DNA from: JARRQJ01 sp963761035
Lineage (GTDB): Bacteria > Pseudomonadota > Gammaproteobacteria > DRLM01
DNA: 64,000 bases
Assembly: GCA_963761035.1 (NCBI GenBank)
Contig: CAVXFH010000002.1
Span: 744,001 to 808,000 of the forward strand
Direction: 5' to 3'
Made by a program: the position numbers and the translations under genes. Positions 1-8,810 of the stretch are shown here, piece after piece (positions within the stretch are counted from its first letter, which is position 1; every line of letters begins with the position of its first letter). The notes below the pieces were generated by a model. It searched no databases, had not been told where the DNA came from, and saw only the letters and a list, made by a program, of their open reading frames with translations.

Positions 1-302
1 GTAGCGTGGCGGATAATGCGCTTATCCCCGAGCAGCCGGTCCAGATCATCATCGGACATGAACTTCCAGCGTTGGGGATAGAACCCGGCGAATGCCGCTT
101 CGATCGCAGGCCATTTTTTCTCCACCACCCGCCAGTTGAACCCGGCCTGAAACACGCACTGGCTCATCATCGCCAGCCAGCGATCGTCGGAAATCTTGAC
201 CAGCCTGGCCTTAGCCAAGGGCATGGGCAGCAGGGCCTCAAGCGCCTTAGCGCCGCCCTTGCGTTTGGCGGCCCGATCATACAGTGCGGCGAATGATCTC
301 AT
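1..302 (-). CDS. DNA-3-methyladenine glycosylase I family protein, 5' part (runs off the window)
   Basis: The reverse strand encodes about 100 residues from an ATG, beginning MRSFAALYDRAAKRKGGAKA, with CVFQAGFNWRVVEKKWP near residues 49-65 and a DRLLGDKRI segment near the edge. This pattern (N-terminal helix, then QAGFNW, then a KRI/IRH segment) is typical of the TagA-like 3-methyladenine DNA glycosylase I superfamily, which removes alkylated bases in base-excision repair. The gene is open to the window edge, so the catalytic C-terminal half is not visible. It reads in the same direction as the hyp genes but is separated from hypX by about 150 bases with no obvious gene. The family call rests on motif recognition of the first third only. 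Confidence 0.75.
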   Translation of the reverse strand, partial: MRSFAALYDRAAKRKGGAKALEALLPMPLAKARLVKISDDRWLAMMSQCVFQAGFNWRVVEKKWPAIEAAFAGFYPQRWKFMSDDDLDRLLGDKRIIRHA

Positions 303-453
303 GGTCGGATTCCCTTTGGGCGCGTTATTAACCGCACCCTGGAAAAATCCGGGGAAATACGGATCGGGTTCTGGTAACTGCCCATCAGTTTGTACATGAG
401 GCAGTGGTCATGAGCAGAAGGGAACCCCTTCATCCCTCATTTCCGAATGAAAT

Positions 454-2139
454 TCATACTGTATCTTCCTCCGGCACTCTCCAGCCCAAGTCCCGGTGCT
501 GCCCCAGGTGACGAGGCGTCCAGGAATGCGGAGTCTTGCCTACGAAATGATAACGCGCCACATGATAGCTGGGGTCGAACCCGAAGAAGTTGCGATGCAT
601 GCGAGCGAGTTCCTCGGCCCGGTAGTTTGCCAACGGTTTCACCACCTCGTCGGCGAGGCGTCGCGCCCGCTTTGCGGCCAGGCGCTTAGTGAAGTCCGCC
701 GCGGCGGCAAGTCCGGCGGCACGCGCGCCGGCCTGCTGCAGAAATTCCTTTGCGTCGTAACCGAAATGGTCGTCGATAAATCCCAGCTCCTTGGCCTCGG
801 CCACTCCCATGGGCAGACGGTGATCCATGATCTTGCGCGCGCACGCCTCGCCCACCCGCCGCGGCAGAAGATAGGTCCAATACTCTGAACCGAACAGATT
901 GCCCATGTTTTTGTAGTGGGGGTTGAGTATGACCCCGTCACGGGCCCACACCTGGTCGGCGGCAAGGGCCAGGAAGGCGCCGCCGGCTCCCGTGTTGCCT
1001 TGCATTGCCGAGACCGTAAGGTGGCTGTCGGTTTCGATAATCGCCTTGCATAGGTCGTCCATCGCATGGATGTTGCGCCAGGATTCATCGGCGGGCGAAT
1101 CCGCCGCCTCGATACGGTTCAGGTCCAAGCCGTTGCCAAAAAAATCCGCACCGCCCGTAAGCATGATGACTTTTGTAGGCCGTAGCCTGGCGGCCTCATA
1201 GGCCGCCACCAGGCGTTGGCAAGCCTGCGTGCCCATGGCACCGTTGTAGAAATCGAAGTGCAGGATACCGACCTCGTCCATCTCCTCGTAGCGGATATCT
1301 TCGCTGGCCTCAGCCATGACCTGCAGCTCGGCGGTCTCCGGAAACGCTATTGCTGCGGGCAACTTGATACCGGGTTCGCCGCCAAGCCTACGCGCTTGGC
1401 CGATCCACACTGCGCCGTCTGCGGTGGCACGCACGATGCCGTTGCCAGCCCGGCCCAGGATTGCGCCGGGCATGCCGCTCGCGGCGTAGGTACGCGCGTC
1501 GTAAAGATGGCACGGCCGATCAAAAAGGACATCCGCCACGCCAGGAAAACTATCCGCGGCGTGCATCTTGCGCAGCACGCTCGCCGTGCCGTCTCGGGAC
1601 CAGTCAATGGCACGGTCATTCTGACTCAGCCGCGCATGCATGGGACGCAGAGAAACCGGTTTGGGTTGCCAGCGCCCGCAGCGGTAATCCGCCAGCCTGT
1701 CCAGGGCCGCGCGCACTGCCCGTACCGCCGCTTCGGTGACTTCGTTGCGGTAAAGGCTGGATTTCTTTGCCTCGCGCATGGGGAAGGTTTCGGCCGCCCA
1801 GACCGGGCCGGCATCCAGTTGGGTCTCGGCCTGAAGTACGGTAACACCCCATTCTTCCACCCCCTTCATGATGGCCCAGTCCAAGGCCGATGCCCCCCGG
1901 TCGCCAATGATGCCGGGGTGCACGATCAGGCAGAGGTGTTTGCGCCAGACCGATTCGGGAATCGCCCGGCGCAGGTAGGGCGCGAGAATGAGGTGAGGGC
2001 GGAACAGGGCCGCCGCTTCTTCAGTAACCGTGTCATTGATATCGTACTCGACGGAAACGCGGTGACCCAAGGCGGTGAGTTCCACATACAGCCGCTGGGT
2101 CAGGCTATTGAAGGCGTGAGCGAGAAAAAGGATACGCAT
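454..2139 (-). CDS. hypX: Hydrogenase maturation protein HypX (CO-ligand synthesis)
   Basis: 561 residues with two domains. Residues 1 to about 265 are formyltransferase-like, with a HPGIIGDRGASALDWAI signature at 74-90. Residues from about 285 are crotonase/enoyl-CoA-hydratase-like, with GADFFGNGLDLNRIE near 330 and a glycine-rich GNTGAGGAF at 381-389. In characterised HypX proteins the first domain passes a formyl group from formyl-tetrahydrofolate to CoA and the second decarbonylates formyl-CoA, supplying the CO ligand of the [NiFe]-hydrogenase iron under oxic conditions. The ATG lies 3 bases after the hypE stop, so it is the last gene of the hypCDEX unit. Length and domain order match the family. 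HypX is mostly found with oxygen-tolerant hydrogenases, but no hydrogenase structural gene lies in this window. Confidence 0.95.
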   Translation of the reverse strand: MRILFLAHAFNSLTQRLYVELTALGHRVSVEYDINDTVTEEAAALFRPHLILAPYLRRAIPESVWRKHLCLIVHPGIIGDRGASALDWAIMKGVEEWGVTVLQAETQLDAGPVWAAETFPMREAKKSSLYRNEVTEAAVRAVRAALDRLADYRCGRWQPKPVSLRPMHARLSQNDRAIDWSRDGTASVLRKMHAADSFPGVADVLFDRPCHLYDARTYAASGMPGAILGRAGNGIVRATADGAVWIGQARRLGGEPGIKLPAAIAFPETAELQVMAEASEDIRYEEMDEVGILHFDFYNGAMGTQACQRLVAAYEAARLRPTKVIMLTGGADFFGNGLDLNRIEAADSPADESWRNIHAMDDLCKAIIETDSHLTVSAMQGNTGAGGAFLALAADQVWARDGVILNPHYKNMGNLFGSEYWTYLLPRRVGEACARKIMDHRLPMGVAEAKELGFIDDHFGYDAKEFLQQAGARAAGLAAAADFTKRLAAKRARRLADEVVKPLANYRAEELARMHRNFFGFDPSYHVARYHFVGKTPHSWTPRHLGQHRDLGWRVPEEDTV

Positions 2140-2142
2140 GGA

Positions 2143-3195
2143 TCAACAAATCCGCGGCAACTGCTCGCCCGACAGCCAGTCCACCATGCGTCGGCCGCCG
2201 AACCTGGTTTTCATCTGGACAAAGTGGCGGGCATCTTCCGCCACCCTGCCGATCATCGCCGCCTGCCGTCCCAAGGGGTGCGCGCGCATGGCGGCAAGAA
2301 GATCGTCCGCATCCCCGGCAGCGCAGATTGCGACGAGTTTGCCTTCGTTGGCGATGTTCAAGGGATCCAGACCCAGTAACTCGCAGGCGGCATCCACTTC
2401 GGGCTTCACCGGGATGGCTTCCTCCTCCAGGTGGATACCGACTTTTGACTGCTGGGCGATCTCGTTGAGCGCGGCGGCCAAACCACCGCGGGTGAGATCG
2501 CGCATGACCCGGAGGGCCGCGCTACTCGCAAGCATGGTTGCGGTCAGACCGTTCAAGGAGGCCGTATCGGACAGGATAGGTGCCTCGAATGACAGGTTCT
2601 CCCGCTTGCTCATGATAGCCATGCCGTGATCACCCATGCTCCCCGATACCAGCACAGCGTCGCCGGGCTGCGCCTGGTCTCCGGAGAGCCTGATACCATC
2701 GGGCAGAAAACCGAAACCGGTGGTCGTGATGAATACGCCGTCGGCCTTGCCGTGCTCCACAACTTTCGTGTCGCCCGCCACCAGCTGCACCCCCGCTGCG
2801 TTGGCGGCTTGGGCCATGGACTCAACGATGCGCGCCAAGTCCGCAAGCGGAAACCCTTCTTCCAGAATGAAGCCGGCGGCGAGATAAAGAGGTGTGGCCC
2901 CCATCACCGCAACATCGTTGACGGTGCCATGCACCGACAGGCCGCCGATGTCGCCGCCGGGAAAGAATAGCGGTGAAACAACGTGGCTGTCGGTGGATAC
3001 CACCAGCCGTCCGCTGGCCGGGGGCAGACAGGCTCCATCATTGCCTTGGGCCAGATATTCGTTGCCCAGGTGGTGCGCAAACAGATCGGCGATCAATTGC
3101 ACCATGGCACGGCCGCCACCGCCATGGCTCATATCTACACGACCGTACCGGATGTCCAGTGAGTGCGCATACCCTTTCTTCACTTGCCCGCTCAT
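2143..3195 (-). CDS. hypE: Hydrogenase maturation protein HypE (cyanide-ligand synthesis)
   Basis: 350 residues when started at the ATG that overlaps the hypD stop (ATGA); a longer in-frame extension upstream is only hypD read in another frame. HypE is an AIR-synthase/PurM-fold ATPase that dehydrates a C-terminal thiocarboxamide to thiocyanate, giving the CN ligands passed to HypC-HypD. The protein ends in the invariant PRIC, and that last cysteine is the carbamoyl acceptor. Other marks are DMSHGGGGRAM near the N terminus, GTVNDVAVMGA, LVAGDTKVVEHGKADG and RDLTRGGLA. All key parts look intact. The HypF carbamoyltransferase that would load it is not in the window. Confidence 0.97.
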   Translation of the reverse strand: MSGQVKKGYAHSLDIRYGRVDMSHGGGGRAMVQLIADLFAHHLGNEYLAQGNDGACLPPASGRLVVSTDSHVVSPLFFPGGDIGGLSVHGTVNDVAVMGATPLYLAAGFILEEGFPLADLARIVESMAQAANAAGVQLVAGDTKVVEHGKADGVFITTTGFGFLPDGIRLSGDQAQPGDAVLVSGSMGDHGMAIMSKRENLSFEAPILSDTASLNGLTATMLASSAALRVMRDLTRGGLAAALNEIAQQSKVGIHLEEEAIPVKPEVDAACELLGLDPLNIANEGKLVAICAAGDADDLLAAMRAHPLGRQAAMIGRVAEDARHFVQMKTRFGGRRMVDWLSGEQLPRIC

Positions 3196-4331
3196 AGCGC
3201 CGTTTGCTCGTAATCCTTGTGGCGGCCATAGGTGTAATGGGCAGCGCACGCGCCTTCCGAGGACACCATACAGGAGCCCATAGGCGTCTCCGGGGTGCAC
3301 ACGGTACCGAACAGCTTGCAGTCGATGGGCTTCTTCACCCCGCGCAAAATGGCGCCGCACTCGCACGCCTTGTTGTCCGGCACGGGCTGGTATGTCAAAT
3401 TAAAGCGCCGTTCCGCGTCCAGGCCGGCGAAGCGTTCACGGATCTTCAGCGCGGAATACGGCACCTCACCCAGGCCGCGCCATTCGAAACTGCGTCGTAG
3501 CTCGAATACCTCCGACACCAGATTCTGCGCCTTCTCGTTGCCTTCCGGCGTCACCGCCCGAGTGAACTCGTTTTCCACCTCCGCCCTGCCTTTATTCACC
3601 TGGCGTATCAGCATGAGGATCGCCTGCATCACATCGAGCGGCTCGAAGCCGGCGATTACCACGGGCTTGCGGTATTCCTCGGAAAAGAACCCGTAGGGCC
3701 GGCTGCCGATGATCGTGGAAACATGCGCCGGGCCGATGAAACCATCCAGCGGAACGGTGCCCAGGTCCCGCACCTCGGGCGATTCCAGGATGTTCATGAT
3801 GGCCGAGGGGGTGAGCACATGGCAGCACAACACGGTGAAGTTCTTCACACCCTCGGCTTCAGCCTGCTTGATGGCCACCGCCGTGGGCGGCGTGGTGGTC
3901 TCGAAGCCGATGGCGAAGAACACCACTTCCTTGGCCGGATTGTCCCGCGCGACGCGCAGGGCATCCACGACGGAATAGACCATGCGGATGTCGCCCCCCC
4001 GTGCTTTCGCCCTCATCAGCGAAAGGCCGTCCGAGGCGGGAATGCGCAGAGCGTCGGCGTAGGTGCAGAGGATCACGCCGTCTTCCAGCACCAGCCTGAT
4101 GGCCAGATCGATGCGGCCGATGGGCAGCACGCACACCGGGCACCCCGGGCCGTGGATCATACGCACGTTGGGTGGCAGCAGGTCAGCCACGCCATAGCGG
4201 GAAATGGCGTGGGTATGGCCGCCGCAGAATTCCATGAAATGGTAACGCCGGTCGGCGCGCGCTTCGGCGGCAATAGCGGCAGCCAGGCCTCGGGCGACCT
4301 CACCATCCCTGAACTCATCGACGTACTTCAT
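3192..4331 (-). CDS. hypD: Hydrogenase maturation iron-sulfur protein HypD
   Basis: 379 residues. HypD is the [4Fe-4S] scaffold that, with HypC, assembles the Fe(CN)2CO unit of [NiFe]-hydrogenase. The family signatures EFCGGHTHAI (about residues 34-43) and HGPGCPVCVLP (about 60-70) are present, as is GFETTTPP. Cluster-ligand cysteines sit in the C-terminal part (KACECGAI, CKLFGTVC, GSCMVSSEGACAAHY). The start overlaps the hypC stop by ATGA and its own stop overlaps the hypE start the same way, implying translational coupling. Length is normal for the family. Confidence 0.98.
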   Translation of the reverse strand: MKYVDEFRDGEVARGLAAAIAAEARADRRYHFMEFCGGHTHAISRYGVADLLPPNVRMIHGPGCPVCVLPIGRIDLAIRLVLEDGVILCTYADALRIPASDGLSLMRAKARGGDIRMVYSVVDALRVARDNPAKEVVFFAIGFETTTPPTAVAIKQAEAEGVKNFTVLCCHVLTPSAIMNILESPEVRDLGTVPLDGFIGPAHVSTIIGSRPYGFFSEEYRKPVVIAGFEPLDVMQAILMLIRQVNKGRAEVENEFTRAVTPEGNEKAQNLVSEVFELRRSFEWRGLGEVPYSALKIRERFAGLDAERRFNLTYQPVPDNKACECGAILRGVKKPIDCKLFGTVCTPETPMGSCMVSSEGACAAHYTYGRHKDYEQTAL

Positions 4332-4564
4332 GCGCCCGCAACCTGTTGTGTTAGCCCCGCCTGCGCCATCAGGGCCAAGGTTTTTGCGGCTTCATCGGGG
4401 TCAAGCCGGGTAAGCGCGTAGCCTACGTGAACGATGACGTAATCACCCACCGTCACTTCTGCCACCAGGGCCAGGGAGATATCCTTGCGCACGCCGCCCA
4501 CGTCGACGACGGCCTGATCGTTACCGTTGATCTCCACCACACGGGCAGGGATGGCTAGACACAT
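4328..4564 (-). CDS. hypC: Hydrogenase maturation chaperone HypC
   Basis: 78 residues beginning MCLAIPARVVEI. The second-residue cysteine, exposed after removal of Met, is the conserved residue that binds HypD and the iron. The OB-fold core (VTVGDYVIVHVGYAL) follows. Open frame continues upstream but lacks family similarity, so the MCLAIP start is chosen; AAAGGAC lies about 8 bases before it. First gene of hypCDEX. No promoter was recognised in the region upstream, which runs into a decayed insertion sequence. hypA, hypB and hypF are absent here and must be encoded elsewhere for the pathway to work. Confidence 0.96.
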   Translation of the reverse strand: MCLAIPARVVEINGNDQAVVDVGGVRKDISLALVAEVTVGDYVIVHVGYALTRLDPDEAAKTLALMAQAGLTQQVAGA

Positions 4565-4849
4565 ATCGACAGTCCTTTTCCGCAATTGTGACGCGCTGCA
4601 ACCCAACCCCCGTTGGCGAATCAGACCTTCGCCGCTCGCCGGCCTTACAGTTTGGCAAAGGATGGAGGAAGCATAAACGCGCTGATTCGCCAAGTCCACG
4701 GATGGTGGACAGGCAACGGACCGCCGTGCGCTCTTGCCGTTGCCCCATAGCGGTCCGAAAGCGCGCCGAATTTCGCCGCCCCCAATAAACCGCCCTCCCC
4801 TCTCCCACAATCCGCACGATCCTGGCAGTCGCGAAAATGGAGCAAGGAT

Positions 4850-5590
4850 ATTGCCCGCGTCCGGCTGTGTCAGGCGAACAGAGTTGCATGCGGCGGTGCG
4901 CGGCACGGGGGCAACTCGATGAGAGCCGCGGAGCGCCTTTTGCTTCAACGCGAGGATCGTCTTGATACCACCGGGTCTTCGATGCAGACGATGGTCTTGA
5001 GTGCGCCACCGCTTGCCTGGCAGGTCTCGAGGCCGATATGAAACACCCGCTTGAATCGCTGCGTCTTTATGCCCTTTGGGTACAGGTCATGGCCAAACGG
5101 GCAAAACGAAATGTCGATGACTGTCATACGACAGCCACCAATCTAGCTTACGATCTGTCGTCGCACGAGCTCGACCGCGTTATCGAATTCTACGTCAAGA
5201 TTGTCCGCCCCGACGTCAAGGCACAGGTTGCCGCCCGTCAATCAGTCCCCACCCGCCGCTCTCCAACCGCCTAAATCAGCCCCCGCCTTTTTGATCAAGG
5301 GCATACCGAGGCGGCGGTAGACGATGCCCAGCATCTGCCTCATGATCGTCGGGCGAACTGCGAATAGAATGCGCAGCGGATAGGGAAAACTCAGCACCCA
5401 ATGCCGCATGGACACATCGGGCAAGACATCACCCATCAACAGCGCCGCGGTTTCGGCCACGCGCCGTGCGCCGCAACTGGGGCAGAGAAGCGACGCCGTT
5501 TGCAGCTGAACGCCACCAGGTGCTCAGCATGGCATCTGACGCGGCGCACGCGCATAAGCTGCTCAGAGCTGACCAGCTAATAAAAGATAA
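4850..5590 (-). pseudogene. Decayed IS91-like transposase remnant
   Basis: Three pieces of one transposase read on the reverse strand in different frames. Around 5510-5590 a piece reads RCHAEHLVAFSCKRRRF; after a one-base slip SCGARRVAETAALL and then RHWVLSFPYPLRILFA continue to about 5245, ending in LIKKAG. Then, about 180 bases on, the C-terminal RFKRVFHIGLETC and IVCIEDPVV (about 4970-5060) appear, and after another slip ALKQKA. Order and motifs (zinc-ribbon cysteines, WVLSFP core, C-terminal CIEDPVV) match IS91-family Y2/HUH transposases. The central catalytic part is deleted and at least two frameshifts are present, so it is not functional. The element ends were not recognised. It lies between hypC and the lrp/leuA pair. 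Confidence 0.8.
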
Positions 5591-5768
5591 GGTACGTTCG
5601 CGGCAGGGCGGCCTGCAGAAAAAATATTGTTCTATGCGAAGCGGAATTCATTCACATCCTCCACGTCTTCCAGTTCGGTGAATATCGCGAACTGGATATG
5701 CGACTGCGGCATGGCGTAGAAGTTGCCTGACAATCCGCATCAATTCCCGATTATCTGTATCACCTCAA

Positions 5769-6236
5769 CTATGCGTCAATCGGTAAGGCAGTCTTATCGA
5801 CCACACGGCGCATCACAAAGCTTGAATGCACGCCGGAGACGCCGGCGATGCGCGTGATCCGATTGAGCAGCAGTTCTTGATACGCCTCCATGTCTTTAAC
5901 CACGACCTTGAGCAGATAATCAGCATCCTGACCGGTGATCAGCAGACACTCCAGCACTTCGGGGATCGCTTTGATCTGCGTCTCGAAATTTTCGAAGCGT
6001 TCTGGCGTGTGCTGATCCATCGCGATCTGGATCAATGCCATGAGCGAAAGTCCCAGGGCCTTGGCGTCGAGCAGCGCCCGGTAACCGACAATCAGACCGG
6101 CTTTCTCGATGGCCTGCACCCGTCGCAGGCAGGGTGACGCGGATAGGCCGATGCGATCCGCCAGTTCCAGGTTACTGATCCGGCCCTCCGTTTGCAGCAC
6201 CCGAAGTATTTGCCGGTCATAACGGTCCAATTCCAT
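5769..6236 (-). CDS. Lrp/AsnC family transcriptional regulator
   Basis: 155 residues from MELDRYDRQILRVLQTEGR. Residues about 4-60 form the winged HTH (LELADRIGLSASPCLRRVQAIEKAGLI), and about 65-145 form the RAM ligand-binding/oligomerisation domain (LLITGQDADYLLKVVVKDMEAYQ). A longer in-frame start exists 34 codons upstream, but that extension is AT-rich, non-conserved and would cover the palindromes of the intergenic region, so the internal ATG is preferred. The gene is divergent from leuA with about 170 bases between them, so local control of leuA and of itself is a reasonable inference. Lrp relatives usually sense amino acids; the effector cannot be read from sequence. Confidence 0.92.
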   Translation of the reverse strand: MELDRYDRQILRVLQTEGRISNLELADRIGLSASPCLRRVQAIEKAGLIVGYRALLDAKALGLSLMALIQIAMDQHTPERFENFETQIKAIPEVLECLLITGQDADYLLKVVVKDMEAYQELLLNRITRIAGVSGVHSSFVMRRVVDKTALPIDA

Positions 6237-6263
6237 GTGATTGCCCTGTTTTTGCGTTAGTTG

Positions 6264-6310
6264 TAAATATATTGCTATATTTATTCTTGATAAGCAATTA
6301 TATTCCTTAT
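6264..6310. promoter_or_regulatory. Two palindromes in the lrp-leuA divergent region, candidate operators
   Basis: In an unusually AT-rich spacer, TAAATATA-TTGC-TATATTTA is a perfect 8+8 base palindrome (6264-6283), and ATAAGCAAT-TAT-ATTCCTTAT is a near-perfect 9+9 one (6290-6310, one mismatch). Their centres are about 26 bases apart. Lrp-type regulators bind AT-rich imperfect palindromes, often in phased arrays, so these are plausible binding sites for the adjacent regulator. That assignment is inference; no promoter boxes were assigned with confidence. Confidence 0.5.
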
Positions 6311-6407
6311 TTATCGTAATTAAGGCGATTATTCGCAAGCACCTAGCGCGGAATCGGGTCTAGGCTAGATCCTTACCAGAGACATCCGATCATCAAGGAC
6401 CGCCACC

Positions 6408-8108
6408 ATGTTGAAAGACCCCAGCAGCAAGTACCGCCCTTTTGCATCCATCCAGTTGACCGATCGGCAATGGCCGAACCGGACCCTGAGCGCACCGCCG
6501 ATCTGGATGAGCACCGATCTACGTGATGGAAACCAGTCCCTGTTCGAACCGATGAACAGCGAACGCAAACTGCGCATGTTCCGGACCCTCTGTGCGATCG
6601 GCTTAAAGGAAATTGAGGTGGCCTTTCCGTCCGCCTCGCAGACCGATTTTAATTTTGTGCGCAACCTCATCGAAAACTACCGCATCCCCGGGGATGTCAC
6701 CATCGAGGTGCTGACCCAGGCGCGCGAGCATTTGATCCGCCGCACCATGGAATCCTTGCGCGGCGCACGGCGGGCCATCGTGCATGTGTATAACGCCACC
6801 TCCAAACCGTTTCGCGACATCGTCTTCAAAATGAGCAAGGCCGAAGTCGTCGATATGGCGGTATCCTCCGTATGCCTGATCAAGCGATTGGCCGCGGAGC
6901 AACCGCAAACCGAATGGGTACTCGAATACAGTCCGGAGACCTTTTCCGCAACCGAGTTGGAGTTTGCGCTGGAGATCTGCGATGCGGTGACCGCCGCCTG
7001 GGGCGCTGCGCCGGACAACAAGGTGATCATCAATTTGCCGACGACGGTCGAAGTCGCCACGCCCAATGTCTACGCCGATCAGATCGAATGGATGCATCGG
7101 CATCTCGCGCGGCGAGAAAACATTATCTTGAGTTTGCATCCGCATAACGATCGCGGCACCGCAGTGGCGTCCGCAGAACTCGGTTTGATGGCGGGCGCCG
7201 ATCGCATCGAGGGTTGTCTGTTTGGGAATGGTGAGCGCACCGGCAACGTGGACATCGTCACCCTGGCGCTCAATCTCTATACTCAGGGCGTGGCGCCCAA
7301 CCTCGATTTTTCCGACATTAACGGCATCGCGCGCACGGTGGAACATTGCAACCGGCTGCCGATTCATCCGCGCCACCCCTATGTGGGTGACCTTGTATTC
7401 ACGGCGTTTTCCGGTTCGCATCAGGATGCCATCAAGAAAGGCCTTTCCGTGCAAAGCGCCGATGACTACTGGAATGTGCCCTATTTACCCATCGATCCCG
7501 CCGATCTAGGCCGCAGCTACGATTCAATGATCCGCGTCAACAGCCAGTCCGGCAAGGGCGGTATCGCCTATCTGCTCGAAACCGAATACGGCGTGGTAAT
7601 GCCGCGTCGTTTACAGGTGGAGTTCTCCGGCGCGGTGCAGCGACATACCGACAGTCACGGCGGCGAAATGAGCGCGGCGGATATCTGGCAATTATTTTCG
7701 CGCACCTATCTGGAAACCGTGCAACCCGTGCGTTACGTCGAACACCATCTGTTTGAACACGGCAAGTCCCAAGGCATTCGCCTGAGCATCGACGTCGATG
7801 GCGTCGCGCATTTACTCAAGGGTGAAGGCAATGGCCCCATCGACGCCGCCGTGCATGCCTTGCGAAGTATCGGTATCGACATCCAGGTCCGCAGTTATGA
7901 AGAGCGTTCGATCGATGCCGGTGAAGAAGCCGAGCAGGCGCAAGCCTGTGCTTTTATGGAGGTGCGTTCCCCCGCCGCAAACGTCGAATGTTATGGTGCG
8001 GGTGTCGACACCAACATCGTAACTGCTTCGATCAAGGCTCTGATCAGCGCGGCGAATCGTCTGGACGGTGCAGTCGATGTCGCCACGAAACAGGTCGGAA
8101 AGGCTTGA
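6408..8108 (+). CDS. leuA: 2-isopropylmalate synthase, long LeuA form
   Basis: 566 residues. It condenses acetyl-CoA with 2-oxoisovalerate, the committed step of leucine synthesis. The N-terminal TIM-barrel HMGL-like domain carries STDLRDGNQSL near residues 36-46 (metal-binding Asp) and HPHNDRGTA near 244-252, followed by GADRIEGCLFGNGERTGNVD. The C-terminal third is the LeuA dimer/allosteric domain. Residues match the pseudomonad-type LeuA (starts MLKDPS, YRxF, then APPIW) rather than the shorter E. coli type. AAGGA precedes the ATG at suitable distance. Divergent from an Lrp/AsnC regulator. ilvD, of the shared branched-chain pathway, lies far away in this window. Confidence 0.97.
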   Translation: MLKDPSSKYRPFASIQLTDRQWPNRTLSAPPIWMSTDLRDGNQSLFEPMNSERKLRMFRTLCAIGLKEIEVAFPSASQTDFNFVRNLIENYRIPGDVTIEVLTQAREHLIRRTMESLRGARRAIVHVYNATSKPFRDIVFKMSKAEVVDMAVSSVCLIKRLAAEQPQTEWVLEYSPETFSATELEFALEICDAVTAAWGAAPDNKVIINLPTTVEVATPNVYADQIEWMHRHLARRENIILSLHPHNDRGTAVASAELGLMAGADRIEGCLFGNGERTGNVDIVTLALNLYTQGVAPNLDFSDINGIARTVEHCNRLPIHPRHPYVGDLVFTAFSGSHQDAIKKGLSVQSADDYWNVPYLPIDPADLGRSYDSMIRVNSQSGKGGIAYLLETEYGVVMPRRLQVEFSGAVQRHTDSHGGEMSAADIWQLFSRTYLETVQPVRYVEHHLFEHGKSQGIRLSIDVDGVAHLLKGEGNGPIDAAVHALRSIGIDIQVRSYEERSIDAGEEAEQAQACAFMEVRSPAANVECYGAGVDTNIVTASIKALISAANRLDGAVDVATKQVGKA

Positions 8109-8129
8109 ACACGAGCTGTTTGTTGAAAG

Positions 8130-8345
8130 CGTCCCGCGCGCCCGATCTAATAACTGTGAATTGAGACGCCAAACGATGTCATGCAATACCCAGGCAAAAT
8201 TAACCCAGAACAGACTCTGAGCGAGCAGCTCAGCCGGCAAGATGCCTTGCCGCCAAAAGCTGACTGGGGCCGCGATGATTAATGCCCACAGCAATAGGAT
8301 GTTGGCGAAGGCCACTGCACCCAGATTCCGGACGAAGTAGACCCA
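8130..8345 (-). pseudogene. Possible fragment of a membrane protein gene
   Basis: A reverse-strand open frame reads SWVYFVRNLGAVAFANILLL, continues hydrophobic for another stretch, then FWVNFAWVLHDIVWRLNSQ, before running antisense into the 3' end of leuA. The composition (two hydrophobic stretches with a short polar link) is protein-like, but there is a stop just upstream, no good start (only a GTG) and no recognised family. It may be a truncated gene remnant or chance. Not a confident gene. Confidence 0.25.
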
Positions 8346-8810
8346 GCTTCACTGGGCGTTCATGGCAAGTTGGACCGGAAATAGACTGGGTGCGGACCAA
8401 GATAATTTAAATCTCCCAATCCGCCTAACCAATCAGGCCGAAATGCCCATGAGGGCTTATAGCTTACACATCGCTCTGAATTCAGATATGCCTGCCGACG
8501 CTCCGTTGAGAGTAAATTAAGGCGATTGGTCCGGTTTAGCTAAAGCAGATCAGCATTGGGTACGCTATGGCAAGGCGATCCCTATATCGCAGAATCAAAA
8601 AGTGTCATTGCTTTCACAATCTGACGGTCGGGCCGTGGCAGAAAGCTCTCGTACTCACCCGCCCGCTCCGACCTATAGCGGACGTTGGTGGATGGTCCTC
8701 CGCATAGCTTCTTTACGGCAAATTAATCTCTTGAGCGCTTTAGATTTGGGAAAGACCGCCGCGACTCGGGTATTCTACGTGCTTCACCCTCACCAGTGCG
8801 AGGCAACGCG
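8346..8810. other. Intergenic stretch with no recognised feature
   Basis: About 460 bases between the possible membrane fragment and the methyltransferase-like gene. Short open frames exist but show no family resemblance or convincing ribosome-binding site. No tRNA, insertion-sequence end or palindromic repeat was recognised. Confidence 0.5.

Noticed and set aside
5038..5274. 78-codon plus-strand frame ending in PTRRSPTA
   Set aside because: It lies antisense across the transposase remnant, with no recognised family or ribosome-binding site. The reverse-strand fragments explain the region better.
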